DNA of 64,000 nucleotides from NCBI RefSeq assembly GCF_030247195.1, contig NC_080671.1, positions 198,386,676 through 198,450,675 on the forward strand, in the 5' to 3' direction. Shown piece by piece: positions 46,074 through 58,491 of the stretch (position 1 is the stretch's first letter; every line of letters begins with the position of its first letter). Below the pieces are notes generated by a model. That model did not search any database. It saw nothing but the letters and a program-made list of their open reading frames with translations, and was not told the origin of the DNA. This DNA comes from Topomyia yanbarensis (taxonomy: Eukaryota > Arthropoda > Insecta > Diptera > Culicidae). The position numbers and the translations under genes are program-made.

Positions 46074-47424
46074 GTGGAAACTTTACAGTAGAGTTAGCAC
46101 TACCACCGTAGAAAACTGCATTTTTCTAAAGTTTTAACACGTTAATCAGACGTAAACATTTGTCGTAATATAGTTGTGAAGTAAAAAAAACGGTTTTAAT
46201 CCACCTAACAGTGTGATGAAACATTTCTTATAACTCTTATCACTATCTTCGGATATTATATCGATTGAGAACATTTAGAACTGTATGTCTATTTTTTTTA
46301 TTACACATACTATATGCGACAGTGGACTTAGAAAACTAAGAACTGGAATTTCAGCTCTTGATATCACACTACCCCTGAAGTACAAGCGTGCATAGTAGTC
46401 GATATCGATCTCGATTTCTTTTGCACGATACTTTTCAATAACCTTCCGTCACTTGCGTCAGTGCACTGGGTGCACGGGGCTCTGAAAATCTAGCGAAATT
46501 GTCTTACGGCACCAGCGGGTCTCATTCAGAGCCATTTGCGCGATTTTCGGTGGTTTAAATCTGTAAAGAATACTAAAAACTATCTTCTATTCCATAATTT
46601 TCAGTTCAGCAATTCGAAAGATCGTGCTCACTACAAGCTATGAAAAATAAACTGCGTTGTGAAGCGACGGTCACTACTCCGTTTATTAAAAAAATAGGCT
46701 ATTACAAATTTTCAAATGCTTTATAATTTTCACAACATTATTAGGGAAAGTTGTTTAATAAGGTTTTGTAATATTGTGTACATCCGTACATGTACATCAA
46801 TCCGCAACATATACATTCTAAAGTATACCAGTTAATTTAAGAAAAACGTTTTAATATATACTATCGCACGAACGGGAATAGGTGTAGAATTCAATTTGTT
46901 GGGTTTAATGAAAATCGAAGTAACTGTCAAAATGGCATAATTCCGAATCTTTGAAGTTTCTTTGTTTCGTCATCTTTGAAGTTTCAAAATTATGGAGAAT
47001 AATTTTTTTCAAAAAATAGTAACAGAGCTCGTGTCATTAGAGAATTTGTTGAGACCATAATTTAAAACAATTTTATTGCAGGCATGAATACTACGGGTAG
47101 GAAGCATATTGAGGTTTAAAATGAAATTTATGAAAAGTTTCTTAATTTTGTTTTTCTAGAATGACTTTCTATTGCGAGCTTCACAAGCTCAAGCTTTGGA
47201 TGAAATGCAAATTTTATTTTTTATAAACAGTAGAAGAGATTTATCATAAATATTAAAATCATAATAATTTATTTTAAAGGTAAATACGAGCAGCCTAAAA
47301 TATTTTGTTATCGTGAACACATGGAGCCTTCATGTCCTCAACAAAGTGGTTTGTAATAGCACTCCCTTAGAATTTGCTGAAGACATTAAGTCTCGAATCA
47401 AATTTTTTATAATTATTTGGATTA
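46074..47424. other. Unassigned intron sequence
   Basis: Starts with a gttagcactaccac stretch also seen near 44990. The rest is A+T-rich, without recognised genes. Confidence 0.4.
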
Positions 47425-47562
47425 TAGAGGGTTCACCCTTAGGGTCATTCGCCTCTTTTCGGGTTGGAGAAATCTCTTGGACAGATCTCTAAACCTATGT
47501 ATGGGGCTGGGAATCGAACCCAGGCAATCGATTTATCAACTACTCTATGCCCGTTCCCCTAG
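47425..47562 (-). mobile_element. tRNA-derived SINE, second copy
   Basis: On the minus strand the A-box (TAGAGTAGTTGATAAAT) and B-box (GGGTTCGATTCCC) are followed by the same body as the copy at 23228. It ends near cgaatgaccctaagggtg. Confidence 0.8.
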
Positions 47563-47788
47563 AATAAATTTTTTTGAAAAGTAAATTCTCCATAAATACT
47601 TCTTGAAGGATATAACGCCAAAATTAATTTATCAGATGATGTGCTGTTTAACGTTTGTAAAATTCATTGAAGATACGAAACCTTCGAAATTGGCGGTTGC
47701 AAAATGATGTGATCTATCATAATGAGCACAATTTTGAAGGGATTATTGTAATATTGAATTAAACCGGTCGGCATCAATAAATTTCTCT

Positions 47789-49831
47789 TCAATCCATCAC
47801 TAACATCTCGCGGTAGGTGCTCTCCAGTTTCCGAAGGTAACTGGTTACACCCAGTGCTCTCGCCCAGGACGGACCACCGTACCTAAGGATAGATACGGCA
47901 ACGCCTGCCAGTAGCCTATGTCTACTGGCGCACACCTTAGAGCTGTTGGACATCATCCTCGATAATGCCGCAACAGCCGTCGAAGCCCTCTTGCGCGCAT
48001 AGTCGACATGGCTACCGAAGGTCAGCTTGTCATCTATGATGACCGCAAGATTCTTCAGACTCCTCTTTGAAGTGATCACGACTTCTCCCACGTGAATAAC
48101 TGCATGTTGTACCGACTTGCGATTGTTGACGATAACCACCTCCACCTCTTATGTTGAGCGAGCTCCAGGCCTCTCGCGCTCATCCATTCCGCCACAGTGC
48201 TGATCGTATGTGCTGCAATCAGTTCTACCTCGAGGATTAACTCCCCATAGACCTCCAAGGGTACATCATCGGCGAAGCCGAAGATCTTTACACCAGGACG
48301 GAACTTTAGCCTCAGAATCCCGTCATACATAAGGTTCCATAATACCGGACCCAGCATCGAGTCTTGCGGGACTCCTGCGGTAATAGGAACGCTTCTCTGA
48401 CCGGCATCCGTCTCGTATAGTCACGGTTCTGGAAATAGTTTTCCAAGATCCGGTACAGCCCACCGGCAGGCTACGCCGGCGTAACGAGAGCGCAATGGCA
48501 TCCCAGCTTGTGCTGTTGAATGCGTTCTTCACATCAAGTGTCACTAACGCACAGTATCGAATACCTCGCCTTTTCCGTTGGATCGCTATCTCGGCGGTCT
48601 TTACCACTGAGTTGATAGCGTCCACCGTGGACTTACCCTTTCGAAAACCAAACTGATTGCTTGACAGGCCGTCCGTACCTTCTGAGTACGGGGTTAGCCT
48701 GTTGAGGATGATCCTCTCAAGCAGTTTGCCCGTCGTGTCGATCGGGCAAATTGGTCTGTACGCCGATGGGTCGCCCGGCGGCTTCCCGGCCTTCGGCAAC
48801 AGTACCAATTTTTGACTTTTCCATCTATCGGGAAAACGGCACTCGTCAAGGCATCTCTACATAGCTAGCCTGAGCATTTTCGGGTTCGCTATGATTGCTG
48901 CTTTGAGAGCGCTGTTTGGAACTCCATCAGGCTCTGGAGCTTTGTTCGTTGCTAGGGAATTATCCACTGCGTGTAACTCTTCATTTGTCACCGGATCCAC
49001 TATTTCGGTCGTACCCACAATGCCTTGCGGCGCAGGAGGCCAGGGACTTTTGGCTCGAGACGGGAAGAGTACTTCCATAATCCTCGTTAACTGGTCCGGT
49101 GACCGTTAGGGGGTGAAGAGCCCCTTTGGTCTTAGTCATCACGATCATGTAGGCGTCATCCCACGGATTCCTGTTGGCACCCTCACGCAGGTTGTCGAAA
49201 CACGCTCTCTTGCTGCTCTTAATGGCCTTATTAAGGGCTGATTTCACAGCTCGAAACACTTCACGGCTGTCCGCTCATAACCTCCTCGCTGCGGGCTCGT
49301 TGCGTCCTACGTCTAGCTTTGAGGCAGGCTTATCGTAGGGCTGGAATCTTGGCATTCCACCAATATACCGGGCGTCTGTCATTTCTTGACAGAGTTTTCC
49401 TCGGCATGGTGGCGTCGCACGCGCGTGATAGGACAGCTATCAGCGCATCCCCGGTTAGACTGTCGGTGTTGGTCTCCAGTCCCAGGGTCGCTGTGAAAAC
49501 TGCTGTCGAAGTGATTGGTCTTACACCCGCGTACCTGGCAGGGATCACCCGCTCTCGGATGCTGCACACCATAGTTGATCCTAAAGCGTATTGCTAGGTG
49601 ATCACTATTGGTGTTGTCCTCGTCTACCCTCCAGTCCATGTCTGGAACCAGACCCGGGCTGACAAACGTTACGTCAATCCATGACTCGACCCAATTCCTA
49701 CGGAATGTGCTAGTGGAACCATAATTGACTAGCACTGCGTCGAGTTTCGCAAGCGCCTCCAGTAGCGCTTTTTTACAATGGAGAATACATTTACGTACTA
49801 GCCCAGTACACGTGCTGTTAGTAGATGCCAT
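47789..49831 (-). pseudogene. R1-like LINE ORF2, endonuclease and reverse transcriptase, multiple frameshifts
   Basis: The endonuclease C-terminal part (49735-49400) includes WIDVTFVSPGLV and SDHLAIRF. A linker with EPDGVPNSALKAAI (about 48955) leads to RT motifs in 48808-48323: KAGKPPGDPSAYRPICPI, NQFGFRKGKSTVDAI and LVTLDVKNAFNSTSWD. The next frame holds FGFADDVPLEVYG (catalytic ADD; 48357-48076). The C-terminal part 48145-47789 has LKNLAVIIDDKLTFGSHVDY. At least five frame changes show it is dead. Confidence 0.85.
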
Positions 49832-50323
49832 GCTACCACACGGGGTGTACTGGGGGCGTGTCGGGCTCGAATGGTGACGCTGCCATTAATACCGACTAAA
49901 CTCCATTGGGCTCCGCCATCGTTCCCCCCAGGGACTACTTCTGGGTATTACTTCTGGGGGGATGGCTGTCCTTGATGTACTCATTCATTCTCGCTCACGC
50001 GTTCATACGTCCTGGCTTACTTGGGTGCTCTCTCTATCGCACCTTGATTCACTCTCTAACACTCCACATGAGGCTGACTTTTGCGCTCACCTTTTTCGTT
50101 CCTTGCGAGGCTGACTTGTGTGCACTCCTTTTTCATTCCTTGCTAGGCTTACTTTTGTGCTAGCCTCAAACATACCATGTGAGGCTGACTTGGGTGCTCA
50201 CCCTATCACCTGGTTCACTCTCGATCGTACCACTCTATTATACCCCTGTCGCTCCCCCTGGCATCCCATGTGGGACATTTTTCTTAGGCCCCACTTCTGA
50301 CATACCATGCGAGGTCCCTGTTA
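49771..50323. other. Foreign 550-bp insert in the R1-like LINE endonuclease
   Basis: Comparison with copy A (320 joined directly to 310) defines it. It contains four degenerate ~45-base repeats with the core gcgaggctgacttgtgtgct (50069-50210). No clear TIR, tail or TSD was seen. Confidence 0.65.
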
Positions 50324-50504
50324 TTTGTGCAGCGGCTGCCCCACTCCACTACCCAAGCGTTTAAATCTCCTCCTATGACGAACGGATTCCGACCCACTAG
50401 GTCGGACGATGTTCTATAGGCCACCTTGGTGGGGCATAGCAGCTACAATAGAACACACCATTGATCTTGGCAATCGCGACACCCTCCGCAGAGGAGTATA
50501 CTAC

Positions 50505-50968
50505 CTATTGGAACGGGAACCGTCCAGTTGTACAAATTGCCGCCATCCTAGACCCGTCCGCAACCCAATTGCCGTTATCAGCAGGGACGTTGTACGGGTC
50601 GGATAGGAGGGCAACATCTGTCCTCGACCCCGAGACCGACTGCCACAGCAGCTGCTGAGCAGATGCACAGTGGTTAAGATTCAGCTGTGTTACTTGCACG
50701 GTTTCTTCTTACTGGCCTTACCGAAGGGACACGAAGGTTCACCCATAACATGGTTACGGTCTTGCTTCTTACTGGCGCAGATAAGGCATTTTGGTACCCT
50801 ATCGAATTTCTGCGCCTTGTGTCCCTCCTCACCACAGCGACGACACAACTTACTTCTGTCTGGACCCTTGCAGTCGTATATAAGACTAAAAGCCATCAAT
50901 TTATGGGTAGATTTTCTAAGGAGTCTAAAAATTACAAGGTTTGAACGAAAAATGGGTTGTAAACCCAA
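50505..50968 (-). pseudogene. R1-like LINE copy B: end of ORF1 and start of ORF2
   Basis: Frame 50968-50690 carries CRRCGEEGHKAQKF and CLICASKKQDRNHV, the last two knuckles of ORF1; residues before about 50890 are unrelated flank. Frame 50699-50505 begins VTQLNLNHCASAQQLL, the endonuclease start. Confidence 0.8.
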
Positions 50969-50989
50969 GTAGCATTTAAAGTTTTATAG

Positions 50990-51345
50990 CACGCTTCAAG
51001 TGCAATCTAAGTTTTAAAAGGCTCTTCAAGATTGCTTCTAAACCTGATTTGTTGCTTTGCGGGAAAAAGTACCGAGTAAAAATATATTTCGAAAAAAGTT
51101 TTTGAAAAACGGTATTGATTTGAGTTTTTGTAAGTCTATGGAATTTTTACTTTAAAAAATCGCCAAATGCTATACAAAATTCTGTTAAAATTGGGCTGTT
51201 TCAGGGTTGTTACGGTCGCGCGGATTTCGCGGTTTTCGCGAATTTGACGCGTTATTTGTTCTCAATTTGACGCATCGCGGGGATTTGGCGCGAATTCATT
51301 TTTCAAAAGTGTTTTATTTTGTTAAAATTTCTCCTAACATGTTCA
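50990..51345. other. Unassigned, with a CG-rich patch
   Basis: 51200-51295 is unusually CpG-rich (cggtcgcgcggatttcgcgg) and begins CAGGGTTGTTACGGTC, which resembles an hAT terminus. A related ggatttggcgcg word occurs at 55203. No partner terminus was confirmed. Confidence 0.35.
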
Positions 51346-52232
51346 TTAGAGTGGGACATGGTTATATGACAAAAATAAAATGTTGCTCCGAGTAACTTTT
51401 TGGGTCCCATTTAGCTCCCAGAACAACTCTGCAAATTTTTAGTTCGATCGGTGAAACTATATTTTTGCGCCCACGGTTTAAAGTTTACATAGGATTTCAT
51501 ATGGGGATATCGTCTTTTGCCAAATATTTCTTCCAAGAGTCGCCCGTTACCTCCTAAAAATAAATAGATGACTTATTTTTATAGGAAATTTATCAAGGAA
51601 ACAAAGTCTAGAAGACCGCGAAACGATCAAAGGCTTGTGGAAAAAGTTATTAAGCAAAAACTGATTGATGCCCTGAAGATTGATGAAATGTCACTTTCTA
51701 TAACATCACTGCTGCTGACGGTCAAATTATATACATTTTTTTTAATTTTCTCTTATTATGTGCAAAACAAGCCTCAATTTATCCCTCAAAGCCCTTTCGA
51801 AGTGGCCAAACAGTATAGAAATATAATTTAGACACATTAAGAGAAGATCAAAACAAAATTGCATATAGTTGGAAACCAACAGCAGTAGTGCTAGAAAAAA
51901 TGAATATTTTATCAATCGTCAGAGCATCAATCGGTTTCTGCTTAATAACTTTTTTCTCAAGCGTCAGAGCGTTTCGTGGTTTTCGAGACTTCGTTTTTTT
52001 GTTAAATTTTCTATTAAAGCCACATAACGATTTATTTTTAGGAAGCAATGGGCGACTCTTGGAAGAATTATTTTGTGAAAGTTAATTTTCCCATGCAAAA
52101 TCCCATGTAAACTCAGTGGGCGCAAAAATATAGTTTCAGGGATCGAGCTAAAAATGTGCACAGTTGTTCTAGGACCCAAATGGTACCTAAAAGTTACTCG
52201 GAGCTGGAATCTAATTTGTGTTCCACCCTAAT
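51346..52232. mobile_element. Large palindromic fold-back element
   Basis: Two arms of roughly 400-490 bases (51346-51835 and 51845-52232) are inverted copies with about 80-90% visible identity, e.g. cgatcggtgaaactatat versus its counterpart near 52130. The ends read TAGAGTGGGAC and GTTCCACCCTA. No coding capacity. A half copy lies at 22740-23227. Confidence 0.8.
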
Positions 52233-55200
52233 GTTCATTTATCATTTTGTTTAAGATTAAAGAATTCTATTAACTTTCACTGCAATCACCGGGAACACTA
52301 ATCCCTTAAAGAAACGAGTTATGGTTATGAAAATTAATCTGAGTTTCCGTTATGCCACATTGTAACTGTTTAGGGTGATTAAGAAAAAATTTGGACAAGG
52401 TTCTAGTTATGATTTTTGAAATTAAAATTCATTTAAAATATTTAAAAATGAATGGCAATATATTGGTGCATCCAACGCTCTGTGTTTTCTTTTCATCTGG
52501 ATTCTACTACGAAGCTATTTAGAATCGGTGCAGTGTTTTTTTACCGATGAAGCTTTTGACAGTAGTCCGTTCGCAAAGCTTTTATCTTGAACTCCTGTGT
52601 ACAACAATTTAACAAGGTTCGTGCCAGCCACCTGCACAGTGGCACGACGTGTTACAAAACCCCAAAAATGAATGTCCTGTGATTCTTTTGTAAATATTTA
52701 TTTTATTTTTATCCCAGTTTAAATAAAAGTATCTCAACATTTTACCATAATTGGACGAAAACTGAATTTTTCACATGTCTTTGAAGCAGGTGATGTCGAG
52801 GATTTCTGTTCAATTCAGTTCATTAGAATTGTTCGTACCTTCGAACTTCAAATGGCGATATCTCAAGAACTACATGGCCGATCAGAGTAGTTTTGAGTTT
52901 TTTGGAAAGAAGAATGAATATGCTAAACTATAGATGTGAGCTTTTTGTGATGTGTCGCGGCAAATCAGGTCCTAATTCAATAGAGAGAGCAAAATGTGCA
53001 AAGCCAAGATCATTTTCGTGATGAGGAAGGTGAGCTCTGCGGACCAGGGATAGTAGACTATCTAGTAAGTTACTACTACTACTATACACCGTACTTTTAC
53101 TTTAAACGCGTTTTCCCGAAAGTAGTGTTTTTTTAAGCGGTCAAATAAGACTTCATAGAAGTACTGGTCCGATTTCAATATTTTTTTCTCCAATTGTTCA
53201 GAAAATATACCGCCATGTTTGATCGAGAGGGATTTGCAAATGTCAATTTGTTCCATTGTTATGGCCCTTAATAGGCCAAAAAATAACGTAAATATTGGAA
53301 ATTTTCACAAATCGTTACATAACTTTTACAAATTATAAAATAAAAGAAATTCCTCTCGTCTAAACATAGCCAACGTGACCATGATTATAAAAAAATATGA
53401 GTTTTCTGTTTACAGATTACCCAATTTGCCAAGACTTTACTTGAGCGGGACTCATGCAGTTTCAACATCAATGTCATCAATGAATTTTCAAGGCCGCGAG
53501 AGATTTTTATATTTCTTCAAATGTTAAATTGAAAAGTTAAAACATGTATCTTTAAAATAAAAAAAAATAAGAAATTTATTCTCAAAAAACCTTATTAATA
53601 ATCGAATAATTTTCTAAGGATGAAATAAAGGTAATAAAATGTTATTTTGCGAAAACAACTGAAACAAATCATTCGTAGATATTTTGAAGGAATCCACGTA
53701 CTTTCCTGTTGATGTCGCTCTTCATCCGGCGCACGTCTTGGTCTGTTGATTAACCAATTCTTTATTCGGCCGATCTCGCTGGAGACTCTTCATCTTCAGT
53801 TTCCGTTTCATTATCACCCAATAATTCGGTATTGGACGAAGCTGGGGACAATTTGGTGGCCTGTAGTTCTGCTCTAGTTTGACTCCATTGTCGTATCATT
53901 ATACCTCGTCCTTGGTGTAAATGGAGCTGGATAAGTCTGTCCAAAACGTGAGGGACCATCAAGGTACGTAACGAAGGGTAACATTCCTTTGTTGAGGAAC
54001 ACCCTTTACTTAAGAATTCATAGTGTTACATGTCGCGAAAACGCTGGTTTCCTTGTCATAGGAACAGATTCCTTGCCAAATCATAATTTTTTCACGAACA
54101 TATCTGCGAAAAAGACATCCATCGACTTTCATCAGCACCTGGTCGAACAGCTTACGGACGTAGATTCTGGCCACTGTTTGGTGCTCGAGGTTTCAGATGG
54201 GGTGTTCAAAAGAATCTCAATTCTTGACACACTGAAACAATACATAAAGCAAATAAACGATAGGAATGTTAGGATAACAAGTTAAAATTTGTCCCGCATA
54301 ATTCACCTCCTACAATCGTCTAATTTATTCCTGGGGGTGAATTCACCTCCGGTTGAAAATCACAGCTCTAAACCATTCATAGGCGGAAGTTGGTTAAGGT
54401 TGAGTATGTGATCCAAGTGTATGGATTCCTGCGTAATCAAAGTAGCTGCTGTTCACAAGCATCATGAATTTGTTACAATACTGCAATCATTGCTAGTAAC
54501 TTTTAGAGAATCTTATTTAAGTTTCGTCATGAGTTCATATTCTTGTGTCGTGACTACGATTTACCTTTCAATATAGAGCCGCTTTTAAAATTTTCGGACG
54601 AAATAGAAGGGAGTTTTTGAACGTTAGTAGCTTTAATTCTACTGAACGGAATTATATATTGCGCTAATCAGTTGGAAAAAATGTTGATCATTTTTGTATT
54701 AAAATTTCGAATTGTGTATGACTTTTATGCAAAGGACAAAAACTGGAAAATTGGAAAGTCCCGCATATGTTTTTGTGCTACGTTCTTCATTCATTGTTCG
54801 CTAGTCGAATGAGAAAAATGCACGGTTAGACGCTGCAGTAAGGAGAAAGCAATCAGAATTTCCATCGCCCATAGATTGTTACGCCTATTATTTTTCTGAT
54901 TCAGCCTTATTCTGCATTATGGCGGATCGCTTTTTAGAACGAATGGGATTTACTTTCTAAAATTATGTTCGTTAATACAACAATTATAACGCTTTGTCGA
55001 AAATATTTTGGGTTGCAACATTTCAAAATAATTCTGAAAGTTTGCAATATTTTCAAGTAACAAGGCATGGTTTGTTTAGCTTATTAATAAAAGATGCAAG
55101 TGTACATGAGAAGTTTCCGAGAATATTCGAATAAATACCGCTGCAAGTTTTGAAGATGTGTAGGCAATATTTATTCGTTTTCGAGAACCACGCAAAATCT

Positions 55201-56249
55201 CGCGTGGATTTGGCGCGTTTTTATTTTGATATTTTCCGTAAAAGCTTGATATTTTGAAAACTGTGTTTGGTATTTTGAAAACCTTTTGCACCGTAAAGTA
55301 CCGAACGTAACTAAACCTTGATATATGTCAGGTTTGGTATGAATAAGTGTATACCGAAAAATATACGCTGATTTAATTCATTATGCAATCGCAGCCATAT
55401 GAATTTTCTTCGAAAGCAAACGACCTTGAATGACCTCATGAGACATACATTCGACTAGACTGGTGACTCGTGACGTGGGCTCGAGTGAAACGAGCGGTAC
55501 TTTGCACACGGCGACGCTTCGGTGCAGAAAGTATGTCATTCCAATTTCACTGCGCAGCCTACGTGCGTGTCCAACTTGTGTGCAGGTATTTTTTAGGGTG
55601 TCATGCAATTTTTCACTACGAGTTTGAATACGTTGGCGATCTAAACCAAACGCAACAACAAAAATGAGAGTTTATTGATGTTCTATGCATCTGTTCTGAT
55701 AGACATGTGTAAAATATACGAATAAACAACATCGATGGATATGGATGAAATCCTATCGACTAGCCAGACAGGTTTATTATTGCCACTTTTCACTTTCTAC
55801 CAATATTATGTCGTCTCATTTGATAGATGAAATCCATTTGTTTATTTGCGCGTTTTTTGGTGTGAATTATTAACGTATACTTCGAATGAATGGGCTGTTG
55901 ACATCTATTGAAACTAGCACACGAAGGGTATTTTCAACAAATACCGTTACGGCAAGGCCGACTGCGTGGTTGATTCTATTCTTGTGCGTTTTCTCCTTTA
56001 TTTTCATTTCTTTCCTTAGAAAATAAGGTTATTAAATCTCACAAGATCACATATCGCGATGATTTTTCGTCTTTTAGAGTGGACGTTAGACTGTATCACA
56101 TACTATGTGAGAATGCGTTGTTGTTCACGTATGAACAAGACGGAGCAAAATATGTGGGTCAATGTTACGAGAAGTCAATGCCACCATGTGTTTTACAAAC
56201 CAACTATCAAACTAATTACAATCTCTTTTTGTTCTCATTCTCCCTGTAG
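52233..56249. other. Last part of profilin intron 1, unassigned
   Basis: Open frames such as 53989-54285 (+) and 53762-53962 (minus, acidic tail) show no domain I recognise. No terminal repeats were found. Confidence 0.4.
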
Positions 56250-56421
56250 GTATCAAAAGAGGAACTGGCGAAAATAGTGCAAGGTTTCGATAAAACCGAA
56301 CTGCTCACCTCAGGCGGAGTGACACTGGCCGGCCAGCGTTACATCTATCTGTCCGGTACCGACCGAGTGATTCGGGCCAAGTTAGGCAAGATGGGAGTTC
56401 ATTGTATGAAGACACAGCAGG
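56250..56421 (+). CDS. chic: Profilin, second coding exon
   Basis: This exon encodes residues 38-94 of profilin plus one base of the next codon. It is preceded by a pyrimidine-rich acceptor ending in ctgtag at 56249 and followed by the donor gtgagt at 56422. The translation contains the conserved central profilin segments [15 protein letters not shown] and [14 protein letters not shown], which form the beta-sheet core and part of the actin-binding face. Reading frame and phase agree with exon 1. The C-terminal helix and strand (typically starting AVxVSIYEDP and ending CGY) are not encoded before position 64000, so intron 2 is longer than 7.5 kb. No frameshift or stop interrupts the exon, so the gene looks intact. 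Confidence 0.97.
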
Positions 56422-56947
56422 GTGAGTACCAGAATTAACTATTCTTATTTTACCAAAACTTTTTTGCATTATCTGTGGAACTGACACGCTCAAATGATCT
56501 GATCGAGGCAATCCACCTATATGATGCAAGAGTAATCTAGAATCATTTCGAGATGTATTCTCCCAGCTTATGAGGATATGTCTGTACGTGATTCTTACAT
56601 TTCATTTCGTTACAGCAGTGGAAGTGCCAAGTGTCGATTTTTCAATATAGGTGTTTATTGTTTGGGATCCTGTGAAATTTTTTTGAAGGGTTTACAGAGT
56701 TGCAAAAGTGGCCACTGTGGAACTCGAGCTGTCGGTTTTTCAATGAAGATATTTTAAATGACGATATTGATACTTTCCTTCACATATCAATCCACCAAAA
56801 AAAATTGTACCAATTCTGATGAGAATTACTATCCTTTCTTTATCCTACTGTGTCCGCTATCCCCTAATAGCAGTTATCGAATTGAGCGCGTAAATAGCAT
56901 CAAAACCGATCACGTTTCACTGCTTCTACCGTCGCAAGTAAGTAGTA

Positions 56948-57967
56948 GGGGGCCATACACTAATTACGTAAGGGCATATGGGGGGAGGGGGAGTTTCAAA
57001 ATATCTTACAAATTCTTATCTGAGGGGGAGGGAGGGTTTGTTCTTTCTTGCGTAATATCATAAAGAAGTATGAAAATGAAATCAATAAGAAAAATATTCT
57101 TTACACAAGAATTATTTATTATTTGTGCCATTAACATTTTCTATATCAAACAAAATTAGCACATATTGTACATCATGGCCAAGGAAGGGTGGACCTGGAA
57201 TTGAAATGTTTTGCAACAGCAGGATATGATTGTTAAATTAATTATGTAATTTTGTTTATTGTTCCCATCGTGAGGAGCGTCTTAATTGTCGATGGTGTTA
57301 GAGCAGTTACATCGATTTCTTGACGATTTGTGGCACATTGTTTTATTCGGGAACTGGGGTCACAGTATGCCTTACAAGAAGTGCTGACACTCTTCGTGTT
57401 GATAGTCCAATATCCTTCTATTCATACTTTTCGTTCAAACCGCAAGGTATTCGGAAAATGTTCTGTCATCCGATTGTGACAGATCTTGTGGGCCGAATAT
57501 TTCCAGAGTGTGAACTGTGTTTTACTTCAAGAAAATTCGAAAATGTCGGAGCTATGCGTACGATAATCGTCACAGTTGGAGCTCAGAATAAATTCATCCC
57601 AGAACAGGTTATAAATTCTTTTGAGCTCTTCATCACAAGAAAATAGATTCAAAGGAAGTGGAATATAGCGAAGCAGATTATATGGACCAGATTGGCTTTT
57701 CTAAATATCACCCAATAGTTGTTCTACTAGGATGCAAATAAAATTACTACAGATGAATGCAGTTAAATTTTGTCATGAATTTTCTTGAAATAATTCTATA
57801 AGTATCGTTTTCGCTATCTTATTCAATGAATTAACAATATGATTTTTTTATTACGAAAATCATGATAAGATCCTATGTAGGAGGAGTTCGTCAAAATCTT
57901 ACGAATTCTTATCTGGGGGGAGCTTAAAATGTTCTAAAAATGTCTTACGTAATTAGTGTACGGTCCC
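56948..57967. mobile_element. 1.0-kb TA-flanked TIR element
   Basis: Left end GGGGGCCATACACTAATTAC continues GTAAG. Right end CTTACGTAATTAGTGTACGG continues TCCC. TA flanks both sides (56946-56947, 57968-57969). A second inner inverted pair (acaaattcttatctgaggg / acgaattcttatctggggg) is in direct rather than inverted orientation. It encloses an unrecognised 108-codon frame at 57320-57646 (+). Confidence 0.8.
57320..57646 (+). CDS. Unrecognised 108-codon frame inside the TIR element
   Basis: The translation (MTICGTLFYSGTGVTVCLTR...) has no transposase motif, signal peptide or zinc finger I can name. It could be captured host sequence or chance. Confidence 0.2.
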   Translation: MTICGTLFYSGTGVTVCLTRSADTLRVDSPISFYSYFSFKPQGIRKMFCHPIVTDLVGRIFPECELCFTSRKFENVGAMRTIIVTVGAQNKFIPEQVINSFELFITRK

Positions 57968-58491
57968 TAGGTAAATATCGTCTTGGAGTTTATCAGTAGG
58001 TACAGCTGATATTCAGTAGATTTTAAACGTTCAAGTAGTCGGAAAGAATATGAAGACAATAGTTGATCAATAATTACCTGATTACTGTGCACTTCGTCAC
58101 GACGAACAGCACATTCCAATGGCGAGTTTATTATGTAACATAATTCAATAATCATACACGTCCATTTAATAAAAAAATGTTTGCGCGTTGAGCAGAAATT
58201 TAAAAACAAGCAGTTGTGGAACAAAATTATGCAGTTAAGAAATTGTGGTACACACGTACACGATACGCGATTAACGACGGTAGTGATATTGATACAGGTA
58301 CTGATTCCATTTGGAATTTTAAACTTTGTCATCATATCTCATCTTCATCATGTCTAGCGGTTCAGAGGGATAAACTTTTGTCCCATATGTTCGAGCCTCA
58401 GTCAGGAAGAATTTTTAGTGGTCAGTAGGATCGTAGCTCTCGCTCTGCAATTGTCCTTTACAGTAAGAATCGGCAGCGAAGTCGACGTTTA

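Larger units (their letters stand above)
47780..50890 (-). mobile_element. R1-like LINE fragment (copy B), internally interrupted
   Basis: Same family as copy A at 1-2340. It contains the last knuckles of ORF1 (50968-50690), the endonuclease in two parts separated by foreign sequence (49771-50323) and most of the RT. Both ends are missing: ORF1 is cut near 50890 and ORF2 ends near 47789 before the expected C-terminal knuckle. Confidence 0.85.
24831..56249 (+). other. Profilin intron 1 (31.4 kb)
   Basis: The intron is bounded by a gtaagt donor and a ctgtag acceptor. Its 31,419 bases hold most of the transposable elements listed from 29 to 55 kb, with long stretches of unassigned A+T-rich sequence between them. 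The two large LINE copies inside it (35-41 kb and 47.8-50.9 kb) are antisense to profilin, as is usual for LINEs tolerated in introns. Confidence 0.9.

Noticed and set aside
53762..54285. Divergent pair of small frames (acidic minus-strand tail and 98-codon + frame) as a transposase remnant
   Set aside because: No catalytic motif, HTH or terminal repeats could be identified.
51200..55320. One large hAT-type element from CAGGGTTGTTACGG (51206) to a similar complement near 55300
   Set aside because: The ends agree only loosely, no 8-bp TSD was found and the interior is heterogeneous.
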